A stretch of 64,000 bases of DNA, from NCBI GenBank assembly GCA_016462905.1, contig JAEMSI010000001.1, positions 57,967 to 121,966 on the forward strand, in the 5' to 3' direction. The position numbers and the translations under genes were made by a program. Below, piece after piece: positions 18,520-28,542 of the stretch. The notes below the pieces were generated by a model. The model saw only the letters and a program-made list of their open reading frames with translations, searched no databases and was not told the origin of the DNA. Source of the DNA: Polynucleobacter sp. GTDB lineage: Bacteria > Pseudomonadota > Gammaproteobacteria > Burkholderiales > Burkholderiaceae. Position 1 is the stretch's first letter. Each line of letters opens with the position of its first letter.

Positions 18520-19935
18520 TTACGCAATCTTGCGAATATCAACAAAGTGTCCTTCAATTGCAGCTGCGGCTGCCATCGCAGGACTAACTAAATGGGTACG
18601 ACCACCCGCACCTTGACGACCCTCAAAATTGCGATTCGATGTCGAGGCACAACGCTCACCCGGTTCTAGGCGGTCTGAGTTCATAGCTAAACACATGGAA
18701 CAGCCGGGTTCACGCCATTCAAAGCCTGCTGCCTTAAATACTCGGTCCAAGCCTTCACGTTCAGCTTGCGCCTTCACCAAACCAGAACCAGGAACTACCA
18801 TCGCTTGACGAACATTGGCAGCCACTTTTTTCCCTAAACGCTCGACGACTTTTGCGGCTGCACGAAGATCTTCAATCCGACTATTCGTGCAAGAGCCAAT
18901 AAATACCTTATCCAGATAAACCGAATCAATCGGCATATTAGGGGTTAATCCCATATAAACCAAAGAACGCTCAATCGCCGAACGTTTATTGGGATCGCGC
19001 TCTTGATCGGGGTCGGGAATCCGTCCGTCAATCGATAAAACCATTTCAGGCGAAGTGCCCCAAGTGACTTGCGGGTAAATATCTTCGGCACGTAATTCAA
19101 CCACCCGATCGAAAGTAGCACCAAGGTCGGAATGCAAAGTACGCCAATATTGCAAGGCATGACTTAACTCTAAACCTTTTGGTGAAAATGGACGCCCCTG
19201 AATATATTCAATGGTAGTTTCATCTACCGCCACTAAGCCTGCACGAGCACCAGCCTCGATGGCCATATTGCAAATCGTCATGCGGCCTTCCATCGACAAA
19301 TTGCGAATCGTTTCACCCGCAAATTCAATCGTATAACCCGTTCCGCCTGCGGTACCAATCACACCAATCACCGCCAAAACAATATCTTTGGCAGAGCACC
19401 CTGGTTGCAAACGACCATCGACCTTGACTAAGAAATTCTTACTTTTCTTCATTAACAGGGTTTGGGTTGCTAATACATGCTCGACTTCGGAAGTGCCGAT
19501 ACCAAATGCCAGCGCCCCAAACGCACCGTGCGTGCTGGTATGCGAATCACCACACACCACTGTCATGCCTGGCAAGGTTGCGCCCTGCTCGGGACCAATC
19601 ACATGAACAATACCCTGCCGCATATCGTTCATCTTGAACTGAGTAATCCCAAAGGTATCGCAATTTTTATCTAAGGTATCGACCTGTAATTTAGAAACCG
19701 GGTCGCTAATACCCAATTTACGATCGGTAGTAGGCACATTGTGATCGGAAACTGCTAAATTAGCCGAACCTCTCCACAAAGGACGCTGAGCCAATTGGAG
19801 CCCCTCAAACGCTTGGGGGCTGGTTACTTCATGCAATAAATGGCGATCAATATAAAGGGTCGCGGTACCATCCTCTTCCGAGTGCACCACATGTTCATCC
19901 CATAATTTATCGTACAAAGTCCGCTTCATTGCCAT
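18520..19935 (-). CDS. leuC: 3-Isopropylmalate dehydratase large subunit
   Basis: Aconitase-type [4Fe-4S] subunit of isopropylmalate isomerase, 471 residues. Iron-sulfur ligands are in FIGSCTNSR and in [39 protein letters not shown] is partly visible as the family signature. Placed 37 bp after gltA, so leucine genes follow citrate synthase directly in the same transcript direction. Confidence 0.95.
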   Translation of the reverse strand: MAMKRTLYDKLWDEHVVHSEEDGTATLYIDRHLLHEVTSPQAFEGLQLAQRPLWRGSANLAVSDHNVPTTDRKLGISDPVSKLQVDTLDKNCDTFGITQFKMNDMRQGIVHVIGPEQGATLPGMTVVCGDSHTSTHGAFGALAFGIGTSEVEHVLATQTLLMKKSKNFLVKVDGRLQPGCSAKDIVLAVIGVIGTAGGTGYTIEFAGETIRNLSMEGRMTICNMAIEAGARAGLVAVDETTIEYIQGRPFSPKGLELSHALQYWRTLHSDLGATFDRVVELRAEDIYPQVTWGTSPEMVLSIDGRIPDPDQERDPNKRSAIERSLVYMGLTPNMPIDSVYLDKVFIGSCTNSRIEDLRAAAKVVERLGKKVAANVRQAMVVPGSGLVKAQAEREGLDRVFKAAGFEWREPGCSMCLAMNSDRLEPGERCASTSNRNFEGRQGAGGRTHLVSPAMAAAAAIEGHFVDIRKIA

Positions 19936-19972
19936 CCTTATGCTGATTTAGCTTAAAACTAAATTTTAGGCT

Positions 19973-21286
19973 TTATTTTCGCTCAGAAAGCGTTGGTACA
20001 TTGCGACGCGTCGGTCCAATAAATAATTGACGCGGACGACCAATTTTATATTCAGGATCGGTAATCATTTCCTCCCACTGAGCAATCCACCCTACTGTTC
20101 TGGCTAAAGCAAAAACACAGGTAAACATTTCAGTCGGAATACCCAAAGCCCGTTGAACAATACCTGAATAAAAATCAACATTGGGGTACAGCTTGCGACT
20201 TACAAAATAATCATCTTCTAAGGCAATCTTTTCGAGGGTCAAAGCTAACTTAAACAAGGGGTCGTCGTGTAAACCCAGTTCAGTTAATACTTCATGACAG
20301 GTTTCACGCATTAATTTGGCTCGTGGATCGAAATTTTTATAAACACGATGCCCAAAGCCCATTAAGCGAACAGTCGAGTTTTTATCTTTTACTTGCGCAA
20401 TAAATTCCCCAATCTTTTCTACCCCGCCGCTCGCTTGAATATCATTGAGCATTTGTAAGCAAGCTTCATTAGCGCCACCATGAGCAGGACCCCACAAACA
20501 CGCAATACCAGCTGAAATTGCGGCAAATGGGTTAGTGCCCGATGAGCCCGCAAGACGAACCGTTGAAGTCGAGGCATTTTGCTCGTGATCGGCGTGCAAA
20601 ATAAAAATGCGATCCAAAGCCCGCACTAAAACTGGATTAACTTTATATGGCTCACATGGGGTTGCAAACATCATCCGCATAAAATTGGCGGTGTAGCTGA
20701 GAGAATTATCGGGATAAATAAAGGGTTGACCAACCGAATATTTATGCGACATGGCTACCAAGGTTGGCATCTTCGCGATTAAACGAATTTGCGCAATCTC
20801 ACGCGCTTTAGGTTCGCTGTAGTCGATTTCATCGTGATAGAAAGCAGCCATAGCACCAACTAAACCCGTTAAAACTGCCATGGGATGAGCGTCGCGCCTA
20901 AAACCACGCAAGAAGAATTGCATTTGCTCGTGCACCATGGTGTGATGAACCACCATTTCTTCAAAATCTTTTTTCTGTTTAGCGTTGGGCAACTCGCCGC
21001 CAATTAATAATTGGCAAACTTCCATAAAGTCACAATGGCTTGCTAAATCTTCAATCGGGTAACCGCGATAAAGTAATTCGCCCTTATCACCATCAATAAA
21101 TGTAATTTTGCTACTACAAGAAGCTGTCGATAAGAAACCAGAGTCGTACGTAAACTTACCAGTTTGGCCATACAATTTGCGAATATCAAGCACATCAGGG
21201 CCTAAGGTGCCTTTATAAATCGGCAAATCAATTGCTGGAGTGCCATCCGAAAAAGTTAATTTTGCTTTGATATCTGATTCAATCAT
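19973..21286 (-). CDS. gltA: Citrate synthase (type II)
   Basis: Condenses oxaloacetate and acetyl-CoA, 437 residues, the length of the hexameric NADH-sensitive type. Catalytic residues appear in [13 protein letters not shown] and in the [10 protein letters not shown] segment; the C-terminal [11 protein letters not shown] is typical. It follows sdhE by 33 bp in the sdhCDAB-sdhE-gltA cluster. Confidence 0.95.
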   Translation of the reverse strand: MIESDIKAKLTFSDGTPAIDLPIYKGTLGPDVLDIRKLYGQTGKFTYDSGFLSTASCSSKITFIDGDKGELLYRGYPIEDLASHCDFMEVCQLLIGGELPNAKQKKDFEEMVVHHTMVHEQMQFFLRGFRRDAHPMAVLTGLVGAMAAFYHDEIDYSEPKAREIAQIRLIAKMPTLVAMSHKYSVGQPFIYPDNSLSYTANFMRMMFATPCEPYKVNPVLVRALDRIFILHADHEQNASTSTVRLAGSSGTNPFAAISAGIACLWGPAHGGANEACLQMLNDIQASGGVEKIGEFIAQVKDKNSTVRLMGFGHRVYKNFDPRAKLMRETCHEVLTELGLHDDPLFKLALTLEKIALEDDYFVSRKLYPNVDFYSGIVQRALGIPTEMFTCVFALARTVGWIAQWEEMITDPEYKIGRPRQLFIGPTRRNVPTLSERK

Positions 21287-21319
21287 GATTCGTTCCTAGT
21301 ATTCAAACTTTGTACAATT

Positions 21320-21577
21320 TTACTGCTTACGTAACATCGTTAAAACAGCATGCACATCCAACTTGTCGAGAGAGCCCGTGGGCTCGTTTCGACTTAACAA
21401 TAAGTCCAATAAATCATTGTCATCTAACTCTAATAATTGAGCTAATGCCATTCCCATCTCAGCACTTAATTCGTTTCCATAGCGATTAAAAAAACGCTGC
21501 AGAATCAAATCATTCTCTAGCAACCCGCGCCGTGCTGCGCTCCTAAGTTGGTAAAGCGTTTTGGCGTCCAAACTCAT
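21320..21577 (-). CDS. sdhE: Succinate dehydrogenase FAD assembly factor SdhE
   Basis: 85-residue protein of the SdhE/YgfY family, which helps attach FAD covalently to SdhA. The conserved RGxxE motif is present as RRGLLEND (about residues 16-23). Helical throughout. It sits 7 bp after sdhB. Confidence 0.9.
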   Translation of the reverse strand: MSLDAKTLYQLRSAARRGLLENDLILQRFFNRYGNELSAEMGMALAQLLELDDNDLLDLLLSRNEPTGSLDKLDVHAVLTMLRKQ

Positions 21578-21584
21578 GAAGGCA

Positions 21585-22289
21585 CTAAACCGCCCTCTTC
21601 ACCATTAATTCTTTAATTTTTCCAATCGCCTTGGTCGGATTCAGATGCTTAGGACAAACATCGACGCAATTCATAATGGTATGGCACCGGAACAAGCGAT
21701 AAGGGTCTTCTAAATTATCGAGACGTTCTCCGGTTGCCTGATCACGACTGTCGGCAATAAATCGGTAAGCCTGCAATAAACCAGCAGGCCCCACAAACTT
21801 ATCTGGGTTCCACCAGAACGAGGGGCAAGCTGTTGAACAAGAGGCGCACAAAATACATTCGTAAAGACCGTTTAACTCATCACGCTCTTCAGGACTTTGC
21901 AAACGCTCGCGCTCGGGCGGAGGGCTTTGATTAATGAGATACGGTTTAATCGAAAGATACTGTTTAAAGAATAAAGTCATATCAACAATTAAATCGCGTA
22001 CCACGGGTAATCCGGGCAATGGGCGCAAGACGATTTTCTTTGGCAACGAACGCATATTTGTCAAACAAGCTAAACCATTTTTACCGTTAATATTCATGGC
22101 ATCCGAACCGCAGACACCTTCGCGACAAGAACGACGGTACGAAATCGATTCATCTTGTTTCTTTAAGGCAATTAAAGCGTCCAATAACATCCGCTCATGA
22201 TTCATTTCTAATTCGTAGGTTTCCATACGCGGCGCCCGATCAGCATCGGGGTCGTAACGGTAAATTTCAAAAATGCGGGTATCGCTCAT
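21585..22289 (-). CDS. sdhB: Succinate dehydrogenase iron-sulfur subunit
   Basis: Electron-transfer subunit of complex II, 234 residues. The [2Fe-2S] cysteines are in SCREGVCGSDAM and GLAC, and the [4Fe-4S] and [3Fe-4S] ligands in CILCASCSTACPS and CVDVCPKHL. It follows sdhA after 15 bp. Confidence 0.95.
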   Translation of the reverse strand: MSDTRIFEIYRYDPDADRAPRMETYELEMNHERMLLDALIALKKQDESISYRRSCREGVCGSDAMNINGKNGLACLTNMRSLPKKIVLRPLPGLPVVRDLIVDMTLFFKQYLSIKPYLINQSPPPERERLQSPEERDELNGLYECILCASCSTACPSFWWNPDKFVGPAGLLQAYRFIADSRDQATGERLDNLEDPYRLFRCHTIMNCVDVCPKHLNPTKAIGKIKELMVKRAV

Positions 22290-22304
22290 GAGTTTGGTCT
22301 CAAA

Positions 22305-24083
22305 TTAAAAAGTACGTTCTTTGGGAGGCACTGAATCGACTGTCAGCGGCTTCATTTGCACTGGCTTGTAATCGAGTTGATTACCATCCCTGTACCAAAG
22401 GGTATGCTTTATCCAGTTGGCATCATCTCGTTTAGGAAAATCGTCATGAAAATGCGCACCGCGACTTTCTTTGCGCGCTGCAGCAGAAATCATCGTGGCA
22501 TTTGCGGCTTCAATTAAATTAGAAACTTCTAAAGCCTCGATGCGGGCAGTATTAAAAATTTGCGATTTATCTTTTAACCAAATATGCTGAGCACGCTCTG
22601 TCAGCTGCGCCATTTTTTGCAGGCCCTCATCTAGCAATGATTGATTACGGAAAACGCCTGCATAGTGCTGCAAGGTAGCGCGTATATCGTTAGCGATGTC
22701 TTGTGCATATTCACCCGAAGTAGAAGCATTTAATTTGCTGATACGTTCCATGGTGAAGTCGCCAGCATCAACTGGTAATGCTTTGTGATCGCGTTGCTTT
22801 AAATGAGTATCAACAATATGGTTTCCGGCAGCACGGCCAAATACTAATAGATCGAGAAGCGAATTCGTTCCTAGCCGATTAGCGCCATGCACCGATACAC
22901 AAGCACATTCACCAATCGCATACAAACCATTGACGATCGAATTCGGATTGCCATTTTTAGGAACAACCACCTGACCGTGAATATTGGTGGGAATGCCGCC
23001 CATTTGATAATGAATCGTAGGAATCACTGGAATCGGCTCTTTAGTGACATCGATATTGGCAAAATTCATACCAATTTCATAGACTGATGGCAAACGCTTC
23101 ATAATGGTTTCGGCGCCAATATGCGTTAAATCCAGCAAAATGTGATCCGCCTTAGGACCGCAGCCTCTGCCTTCTTTAATTTCTTGGTCCATCGCGCGCG
23201 AGATAAAATCGCGCGGCGCCAAATCTTTTAAATGCGGAGCGTAACGCTCCATGAAGCGCTCGCCATCCTTGTTACGTAAAACTGCACCTTCTCCGCGGCA
23301 ACCTTCGGTTAATAAAACACCGGCACCGTAAACTCCGGTGGGATGAAATTGCCAGAATTCCATATCTTCCAAAGGCAATCCTGCCCGCGCGGCAATTCCC
23401 ATACCATCGCCTGTGTTGATGTACGCATTGGTTGAAGCATCCCAAATTCGCCCAGCGCCGCCTGTCGCAATCACAGTAATTTTGGCCTCTAGAATGTAAA
23501 TTTCGCCAGTTTCCATTTCGAGAGCAGTAACTCCAACTACATCACCATCGGCATCGCGAATTAAATCCAAGGCTAGCCACTCGATAAAAAAATGCGTTTT
23601 TGCTAATAAATTGCGTTGGTATAGGGTGTGTAACATCGCGTGACCGGTTCGATCCGCCGCAGCACACGCCCGTTGCACTGGCTTCTCACCATAGTTTGCG
23701 GTATGCCCACCGAAGGGGCGTTGATAAATCGTGCCATCGGGATTGCGATCAAACGGCATCCCAAAATGTTCAAGCTCATATACGACCTTTGGGGCTTCAC
23801 GGCACATAAACTCAATGGCATCTTGATCGCCCAACCAATCAGAGCCTTTAATCGTGTCGTAAAAGTGAAAGTGCCAATTATCTTCGCTCATATTGCCAAG
23901 CGAAGCGCCAATGCCTCCCTGCGCCGCTACCGTATGAGAACGAGTTGGAAAAACTTTAGACAACACCGCTACGCTTAAGCCCGCTTCAGAAAGTTGTAAA
24001 GCAGCGCGCATTCCTGAACCGCCTGCACCAATAATCACCGCATCAAAACGACGTCGTGGCAATTCTTTTTTAATCGCAGTCAT
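22305..24083 (-). CDS. sdhA: Succinate dehydrogenase flavoprotein subunit
   Basis: Catalytic subunit of complex II, 592 residues, with covalent FAD. GAGGSGMRAALQLSEAG is the nucleotide-binding loop; the flavinylated His is in RSHTVAAQGGIGA (about residue 50). Substrate residues lie in HPTGVYGAG and the arginine region near ANRLGTNSLLDLLVFG. 3 bp after sdhD. Confidence 0.96.
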   Translation of the reverse strand: MTAIKKELPRRRFDAVIIGAGGSGMRAALQLSEAGLSVAVLSKVFPTRSHTVAAQGGIGASLGNMSEDNWHFHFYDTIKGSDWLGDQDAIEFMCREAPKVVYELEHFGMPFDRNPDGTIYQRPFGGHTANYGEKPVQRACAAADRTGHAMLHTLYQRNLLAKTHFFIEWLALDLIRDADGDVVGVTALEMETGEIYILEAKITVIATGGAGRIWDASTNAYINTGDGMGIAARAGLPLEDMEFWQFHPTGVYGAGVLLTEGCRGEGAVLRNKDGERFMERYAPHLKDLAPRDFISRAMDQEIKEGRGCGPKADHILLDLTHIGAETIMKRLPSVYEIGMNFANIDVTKEPIPVIPTIHYQMGGIPTNIHGQVVVPKNGNPNSIVNGLYAIGECACVSVHGANRLGTNSLLDLLVFGRAAGNHIVDTHLKQRDHKALPVDAGDFTMERISKLNASTSGEYAQDIANDIRATLQHYAGVFRNQSLLDEGLQKMAQLTERAQHIWLKDKSQIFNTARIEALEVSNLIEAANATMISAAARKESRGAHFHDDFPKRDDANWIKHTLWYRDGNQLDYKPVQMKPLTVDSVPPKERTF

Positions 24084-24086
24084 TGC

Positions 24087-24452
24087 TTACACTTTCCATA
24101 AAATTTGAATTGCATAAGCTGCGCATCCAACTAGCCATAACACGGTTAAAACTTGTAAGCCCAAGCGGATCCCAACGGGCTTCACATAATCCATCCAGAT
24201 ATCACGCACGCCAATCCAGGCGTGGTAAAACAAACTCAACCATGCTAGAAGCGTAAGTAGCTTCATCAATTGATTGCTAAATAAGCTAGACCAGCCCTCA
24301 TAACTCGGGTTTCCGCTCACCAAATAAGCCACTAAAAGCACAAGCGTGAACATCAGCATGACCACTGCGGTCACACGCTGAATGATCCATTCCTTTAAGC
24401 CATAATGAGCGCCCACTACTAAGCGATTAGGGCCGATATTTTTTCCAGTCAT
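24087..24452 (-). CDS. sdhD: Succinate dehydrogenase membrane anchor SdhD
   Basis: 121-residue anchor subunit with three hydrophobic helices (about 30-46, 62-80, 95-117). The quinone/heme region YHAWIGVRDIWMDYVKP matches the family. It lies between sdhC (9-bp gap) and sdhA. Confidence 0.92.
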   Translation of the reverse strand: MTGKNIGPNRLVVGAHYGLKEWIIQRVTAVVMLMFTLVLLVAYLVSGNPSYEGWSSLFSNQLMKLLTLLAWLSLFYHAWIGVRDIWMDYVKPVGIRLGLQVLTVLWLVGCAAYAIQILWKV

Positions 24453-24461
24453 CTGCTTTCC

Positions 24462-24863
24462 TTAAAACAACCCAAACATTTTTAAAGCAATCATCGCGCT
24501 TGCACCAAAACCTAAAAGTAAAACCAGAATGGCCGACCGACTCGAATTTGCTTTTTCAACCCCCACTTCTAAATCCAATAAGAGATAGCGAATTCCAGCA
24601 AAAAAATGATGCAAGAAAGACCAGATCAAAATAAGCAATACCAATTTAGCGAGTGGGTTAGAAACAAAACGGGCAAATTGAGCAAAGCTGACCTCCGATG
24701 CCAAGCTTTTATTAAACAGATACAAGATGAATGGCAAAGCCAGAAATAAAAGGGCTCCGCTAATACGGTGCAGGATAGAAACCTTTCCAGCCCAAGGAAG
24801 CCGATAACGAATAAGCTGAGTAATGCCAATATTGCGAAAAACCGGTCTAGGTGCGTTACTCAT
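24462..24863 (-). CDS. sdhC: Succinate dehydrogenase cytochrome b556 subunit SdhC
   Basis: 133-residue cytochrome subunit with three membrane helices. The N-terminal SILHRISGALL and the heme region FLHHFFAGIRYLLLDLE are family signatures. The first His in HHFFAG is the likely axial heme ligand; the second conserved His of the usual GIRH motif is Tyr here. It is the first gene of the sdh operon, after a 131-bp gap that must contain the promoter. Confidence 0.92.
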   Translation of the reverse strand: MSNAPRPVFRNIGITQLIRYRLPWAGKVSILHRISGALLFLALPFILYLFNKSLASEVSFAQFARFVSNPLAKLVLLILIWSFLHHFFAGIRYLLLDLEVGVEKANSSRSAILVLLLGFGASAMIALKMFGLF

Positions 24864-24994
24864 GGCTGGTTGGAACCCAATTTAAAGAAACCCATATTAA
24901 TAATTGTTGTGTTGCAACATATTCTATTGGAAACGTCAGGCAAATTGGACATTATTGGAAAAAAAATTAAGGATTCGATCAATTCAAGGCTTTT

Positions 24995-25723
24995 TTAACT
25001 GAGCAAATTAGCATAATGTTGCTGGCTAGTATGGTACTTGGCTAAGCGCAGCTCGACTGGCTTATTGCCATAGGTAAAGGATAAGCGCTCCACTTGCAGT
25101 AAAGCAGTCCCTTGGCTGATGCCTAATCTAGAACTTACATGAAGATCTGCCTCTATCGCTTTGATTTTCTCTTCAGCTCTCACCATATGGGTTGAAAATT
25201 CAGACTCAAAGAAGGCATACAAGGAGGTAGGCCAACGGTTTAACTCGTCAAGACTAATCCCCTTAAAACGACTGCTGAGTAACCAAATCTCCTCCAGTAC
25301 GATAGGCTTACCTTGCGCCAACTGAATCCGTTCAATCTGAATCACGCTATCGCCAGTTTGTATTTTTAGAGCCCGCGCTATCCAGCTTAAGGCTTTGACA
25401 CTTTTGCACGAAAGAAATTGATTTTGTAAAACTAAGGGGGCGTTGGCATCCGAAACTAAGCGGAGAAAACGGTATTCCTTATTGATTTCCTGATGACTGG
25501 CTACATAGGTGCCCTTGCCTTGCCTACGCGTTAATAGGTTATCGGCCGCCAAAGAATCAATTGCCTTGCGAACCGTGCCTTGGCTAACCTGAAAACGGGC
25601 TGCCAAATCCATCTCACTGGGGATTAAATCCCCTGGCTTCCACTCGCCTGACTGCAAACTAGTCATCAACAAATCTTTAATTTGTTGATAAAGGGGGCTA
25701 AATGAAGTAAACGTAGCGGGCAC
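24995..25723 (-). CDS. GntR-family regulator with UTRA ligand domain (HutC type)
   Basis: 242-residue regulator. The winged helix covers about 5-72 (PLYQQIKDLL, IPSEMDLAARFQVSQGTVRKAIDSL, RRQGKGTYV). The UTRA domain covers about 90-238 and has the typical pattern VIQIERIQLAQGKPIVLEEIWL. It is divergent from mdh and directly upstream of sdhC on the same strand, so it probably controls mdh and perhaps the sdh-gltA cluster in response to an organic-acid ligand; that is inference from context. Confidence 0.85.
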   Translation of the reverse strand: MPATFTSFSPLYQQIKDLLMTSLQSGEWKPGDLIPSEMDLAARFQVSQGTVRKAIDSLAADNLLTRRQGKGTYVASHQEINKEYRFLRLVSDANAPLVLQNQFLSCKSVKALSWIARALKIQTGDSVIQIERIQLAQGKPIVLEEIWLLSSRFKGISLDELNRWPTSLYAFFESEFSTHMVRAEEKIKAIEADLHVSSRLGISQGTALLQVERLSFTYGNKPVELRLAKYHTSQQHYANLLS

Positions 25724-25750
25724 GATCGGATTTTATAAAGAGTCATTCAA

Positions 25751-25762
25751 TCTTATATAAGA
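25751..25762. promoter_or_regulatory. Palindrome TCTTATATAAGA, candidate operator of the GntR regulator
   Basis: A perfect 12-bp palindrome in the 99-bp divergent gntR-mdh gap, 28 bp from the gntR start. Length, AT content and position fit a GntR/HutC-type operator. No second exact copy was noticed near sdhC. Confidence 0.5.
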
Positions 25763-25822
25763 CATGCGACTAGTGTAAATGTAAACTATTGGGATTCATC
25801 GATCTTTATCAGGAGTTAGTAA

Positions 25823-26812
25823 ATGGCAAAAAGCCCTATGCGTGTAGCGGTGACTGGAGCGGCTGGTCAAATTGGTTATTCCCTGTTATTTCGTATTGCC
25901 AATGGCGACATGCTCGGCAAAGACCAACCCGTGATTCTGCAATTATTAGAAATTCCAGACGAAAAAGCGCAAAAAGCCTTAAAAGGCGTGATGATGGAAA
26001 TTGACGACTGCGCTTTCCCTTTGTTGGCTGGCATGAGTGCGCATAGCGACCCAATGGAAGCCTTTAAAGATATTGACATTGCCTTATTGGTAGGTGCGCG
26101 TCCTCGTGGGCCTGGGATGGAACGCAAAGATTTACTGTCTGCGAATGCGCAAATCTTTACTGCCCAAGGCAAGGCCCTTGATGCTGTTGCCAAACGGACT
26201 GTGAAGGTCTTAGTAGTTGGAAACCCCGCCAACACCAACGCCTATATTGCGATGAAGTCGGCACCCAATTTACCCGCTAAAAACTTCACGGCCATGCTCC
26301 GACTTGATCACAATCGTGCGCTTTCGCAATTGGCAAGCAAAACTAACAAAGCTGTAGCCGATATCGAAAAACTAATCGTTTGGGGTAATCACAGCCCAAC
26401 CATGTACCCCGACTATCGCTTCGCCACAGTCAATGGTCAGTCAGTTAAAGACCTGATTAATGATGCCGCATGGAATAAAGAGGTATTTCTTCCAACCGTT
26501 GGCAAACGAGGCGCGGCCATCATCGATGCGCGTGGCTTATCTTCGGCTGCATCGGCCGCCAACGCTGCAATTGATCATGTGCGCGATTGGATCTTAGGTA
26601 CGAACGGTAAATGGGTCACGATGGGAATCGCTTCACTGGGTCAATACGAGATCCCCAAAGAGGTGATCTACGGCTTTCCCGTGACCTGCCAAAATGGCGA
26701 GTACACTTTGGTTGAAGGTTTAGAAATTGACGCTTTCTCCAGAGAGCGAATGACGCATACATTGAATGAATTACTCGAAGAACAAGCTGGAGTGAAGCAT
26801 TTGTTGATGTAA
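25823..26812 (+). CDS. mdh: Malate dehydrogenase
   Basis: NAD-dependent malate/oxaloacetate interconversion, 329 residues, of the longer lactate-dehydrogenase-like group 2 type common in betaproteobacteria. NAD loop [17 protein letters not shown] at about 11-27, substrate Arg in [15 protein letters not shown], and active His in [14 protein letters not shown] strong Shine-Dalgarno AGGAG precedes the ATG. It is divergent from the GntR gene. Confidence 0.96.
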   Translation: MAKSPMRVAVTGAAGQIGYSLLFRIANGDMLGKDQPVILQLLEIPDEKAQKALKGVMMEIDDCAFPLLAGMSAHSDPMEAFKDIDIALLVGARPRGPGMERKDLLSANAQIFTAQGKALDAVAKRTVKVLVVGNPANTNAYIAMKSAPNLPAKNFTAMLRLDHNRALSQLASKTNKAVADIEKLIVWGNHSPTMYPDYRFATVNGQSVKDLINDAAWNKEVFLPTVGKRGAAIIDARGLSSAASAANAAIDHVRDWILGTNGKWVTMGIASLGQYEIPKEVIYGFPVTCQNGEYTLVEGLEIDAFSRERMTHTLNELLEEQAGVKHLLM

Positions 26813-26853
26813 AACAGTACAAAAATAAAACGCCATTAAAGGGGGTTTGCCAG

Positions 26854-27306
26854 ATGAAACCGATACAGGGTACCGCGACTGTTTTTTGTTTGATGCTAAT
26901 GGCGAGCTCCGTAATGGGCCAACAAAATTCACAAAAAACCAATTCGCTAGCGACTCCAGTTTCATCAGGGAGCGCTTTGGCAGGCACAGAAGTGAATCTC
27001 AACGATGACCTGCATTTATGGACCTGCTCGAACGGAGAAAAGTTTCATACCAAAGGTATCTTTACTAAGATCGCGATGATTCTAAAATCAAAATCCTACG
27101 ACATGCAAAAAGAGATGTCTTTACCTGGAAGTTTGCGATATAAAAATCAAGAGCATGGGTATGATTTAGTCGTATTAGGCTCAAAAGCCATGCTGTTTAA
27201 TGTTAAAACCGGTTCACGTGTTGCCGATGACTGCAAAACAGCGGCTATGAAAGAAGGTAAAGAATCGCACCTGATTCAACAAGCCGATAGCATGATCAAG
27301 AACTAA
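26854..27306 (+). CDS. Small secreted protein, MliC-like
   Basis: 150-residue exported protein with a signal peptide (residues 1 to about 22). The mature part has two cysteines, Cys58 in WTCSNGEKF and Cys127 in VADDCKTA, likely disulfide-bonded. The pattern C-x-NGE-x-F, a middle LPGSLRY, then VVLGSKAMLFNVKTG before the last Cys resembles the small beta-barrel of MliC/PliC lysozyme inhibitors. That similarity is a weak reading; the family-typical invariant residues cannot be confirmed here. A strong ribosome site AAGGGGG lies 9 bp upstream. It is 41 bp after mdh, and its last 4 bp overlap the convergent next gene. Confidence 0.55.
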   Translation: MKPIQGTATVFCLMLMASSVMGQQNSQKTNSLATPVSSGSALAGTEVNLNDDLHLWTCSNGEKFHTKGIFTKIAMILKSKSYDMQKEMSLPGSLRYKNQEHGYDLVVLGSKAMLFNVKTGSRVADDCKTAAMKEGKESHLIQQADSMIKN

Positions 27307-28514
27307 TGAAATAAGGGCTGTTGAGAGGGGGTATCTTCAGGCATTTCGGCGTGAACGATTTCCCCTAGACGGTCTGGAAACAAAGGGGCTCCGCAGTCGT
27401 CGCACAACTCTGGCGCAAATAACATCGCATGCCGAAATACATCTTCCACACCCGATTCATTTAAAGCATCGCAAATTCGTTTTACAAGGCTATCTTCATT
27501 AGACACATCGTTCAGTGCATCGCTAGGCACATTTTCGCGATCGTATAAAGGCCATATAACACCATAAATTACGTCAACAGAACCTTTTAAACTAAATGAA
27601 ATGCGATATTCATCTGCCTGATCTTCACCAAACGCAGCAACCACACAAGACAAACCGGCAGGCGAAAGACTTAAAGTAGTCTCTAAAAAATTGACTGCGG
27701 CGCGAATACTTAAAGGACGAACCTGCTTATCAGCCAAGCGGCAATTGGTGAAGTAAGCCTCGGGAAGTAATAATTCAAACTCACACCCCGGCAACAAAGC
27801 ACCAATCGGTTCTTGCATCGCAGCTTGCCACTCCATCAAACTCACGCCCCGTTCTTGTCGCTGAGGTAACTCAGCCTGCCAGCGAAATAAAGGCTGTGAA
27901 CTAGGCGCCGCAATCACGGCAATAATAAAGCGCGGATCAGCGAGTACGGCGATTGTCTCCGACATATCGCGTAGTTCCAACTTCATTTCACCACCCAACA
28001 CAGCGGCTTTCGCCAAGGTTTCTAAGAGCGTTAAGGTTTGAGTATGCGAATGGGGCATCTGATCAATACTGTAGAGCCAAGGAATAATCGCTAAACGTGT
28101 GCCATCTGCTGCAACTGAACTCTGCAGTGCTGCTGCGGTTGCCTCTATCACTTGGCTTGGTAATGGGCCAGATGGTATTTGGTAGCGCGTGTGAGCCACA
28201 ATGGGCATGGCAATCAATAAACAATCCCAGGCCTGATCTTCATGCTGAATCGTGATTGATTCTGCCAAGGTTTCGGCCGAATCAGCCAACACTTCAAAGG
28301 CAACAGTATTAATTTTGAAGGTTGCGTCTAACGCTAAATCGATGATATTTTGATGATGGCTTTTTAATAAGCGCATTAAACGTGCCCGCAATCGCCCCTC
28401 CCAAAACTGATCCTCAAGCCGACTTCCAGAGGCGGCCAAGGAAATCGAGTCGGCCACCAAACGCTCTGCTTCGGGTGATGAACGTTGGGAAGTTTTGGAA
28501 CGATGAACAGACAT
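27303..28514 (-). CDS. DUF2863-like conserved protein of betaproteobacteria
   Basis: 403-residue soluble protein without signal peptide or membrane helix. The middle is a mixed alpha/beta region (LAIIPWLYSIDQMPHSHTQTLTLLETLAKAA is partly visible). The end holds a CxxC pair in LCDDCGAPLFPDRLGEIVHAEMPED, which is what suggests the DUF2863 family. The function is unknown. It is transcribed in the same direction as yaaA, which lies 28 bp upstream of its start. Confidence 0.65.
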   Translation of the reverse strand: MSVHRSKTSQRSSPEAERLVADSISLAASGSRLEDQFWEGRLRARLMRLLKSHHQNIIDLALDATFKINTVAFEVLADSAETLAESITIQHEDQAWDCLLIAMPIVAHTRYQIPSGPLPSQVIEATAAALQSSVAADGTRLAIIPWLYSIDQMPHSHTQTLTLLETLAKAAVLGGEMKLELRDMSETIAVLADPRFIIAVIAAPSSQPLFRWQAELPQRQERGVSLMEWQAAMQEPIGALLPGCEFELLLPEAYFTNCRLADKQVRPLSIRAAVNFLETTLSLSPAGLSCVVAAFGEDQADEYRISFSLKGSVDVIYGVIWPLYDRENVPSDALNDVSNEDSLVKRICDALNESGVEDVFRHAMLFAPELCDDCGAPLFPDRLGEIVHAEMPEDTPSQQPLFH

Positions 28515-28542
28515 AGTCCTGATTCGATTTTAGGAATTTAAA

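Noticed and set aside
24910-24919. TGTTGCAACA upstream of sdhC as a second PhaR-type site
   Set aside because: Only a 10-bp palindrome and it lacks the AAATAAA arms of the phasin dyad; too short to call.
26616-27002. 128-codon minus-strand open frame over the mdh end and the secreted-protein gene
   Set aside because: Overlaps two well-supported genes on the other strand; no ribosome site or family pattern.
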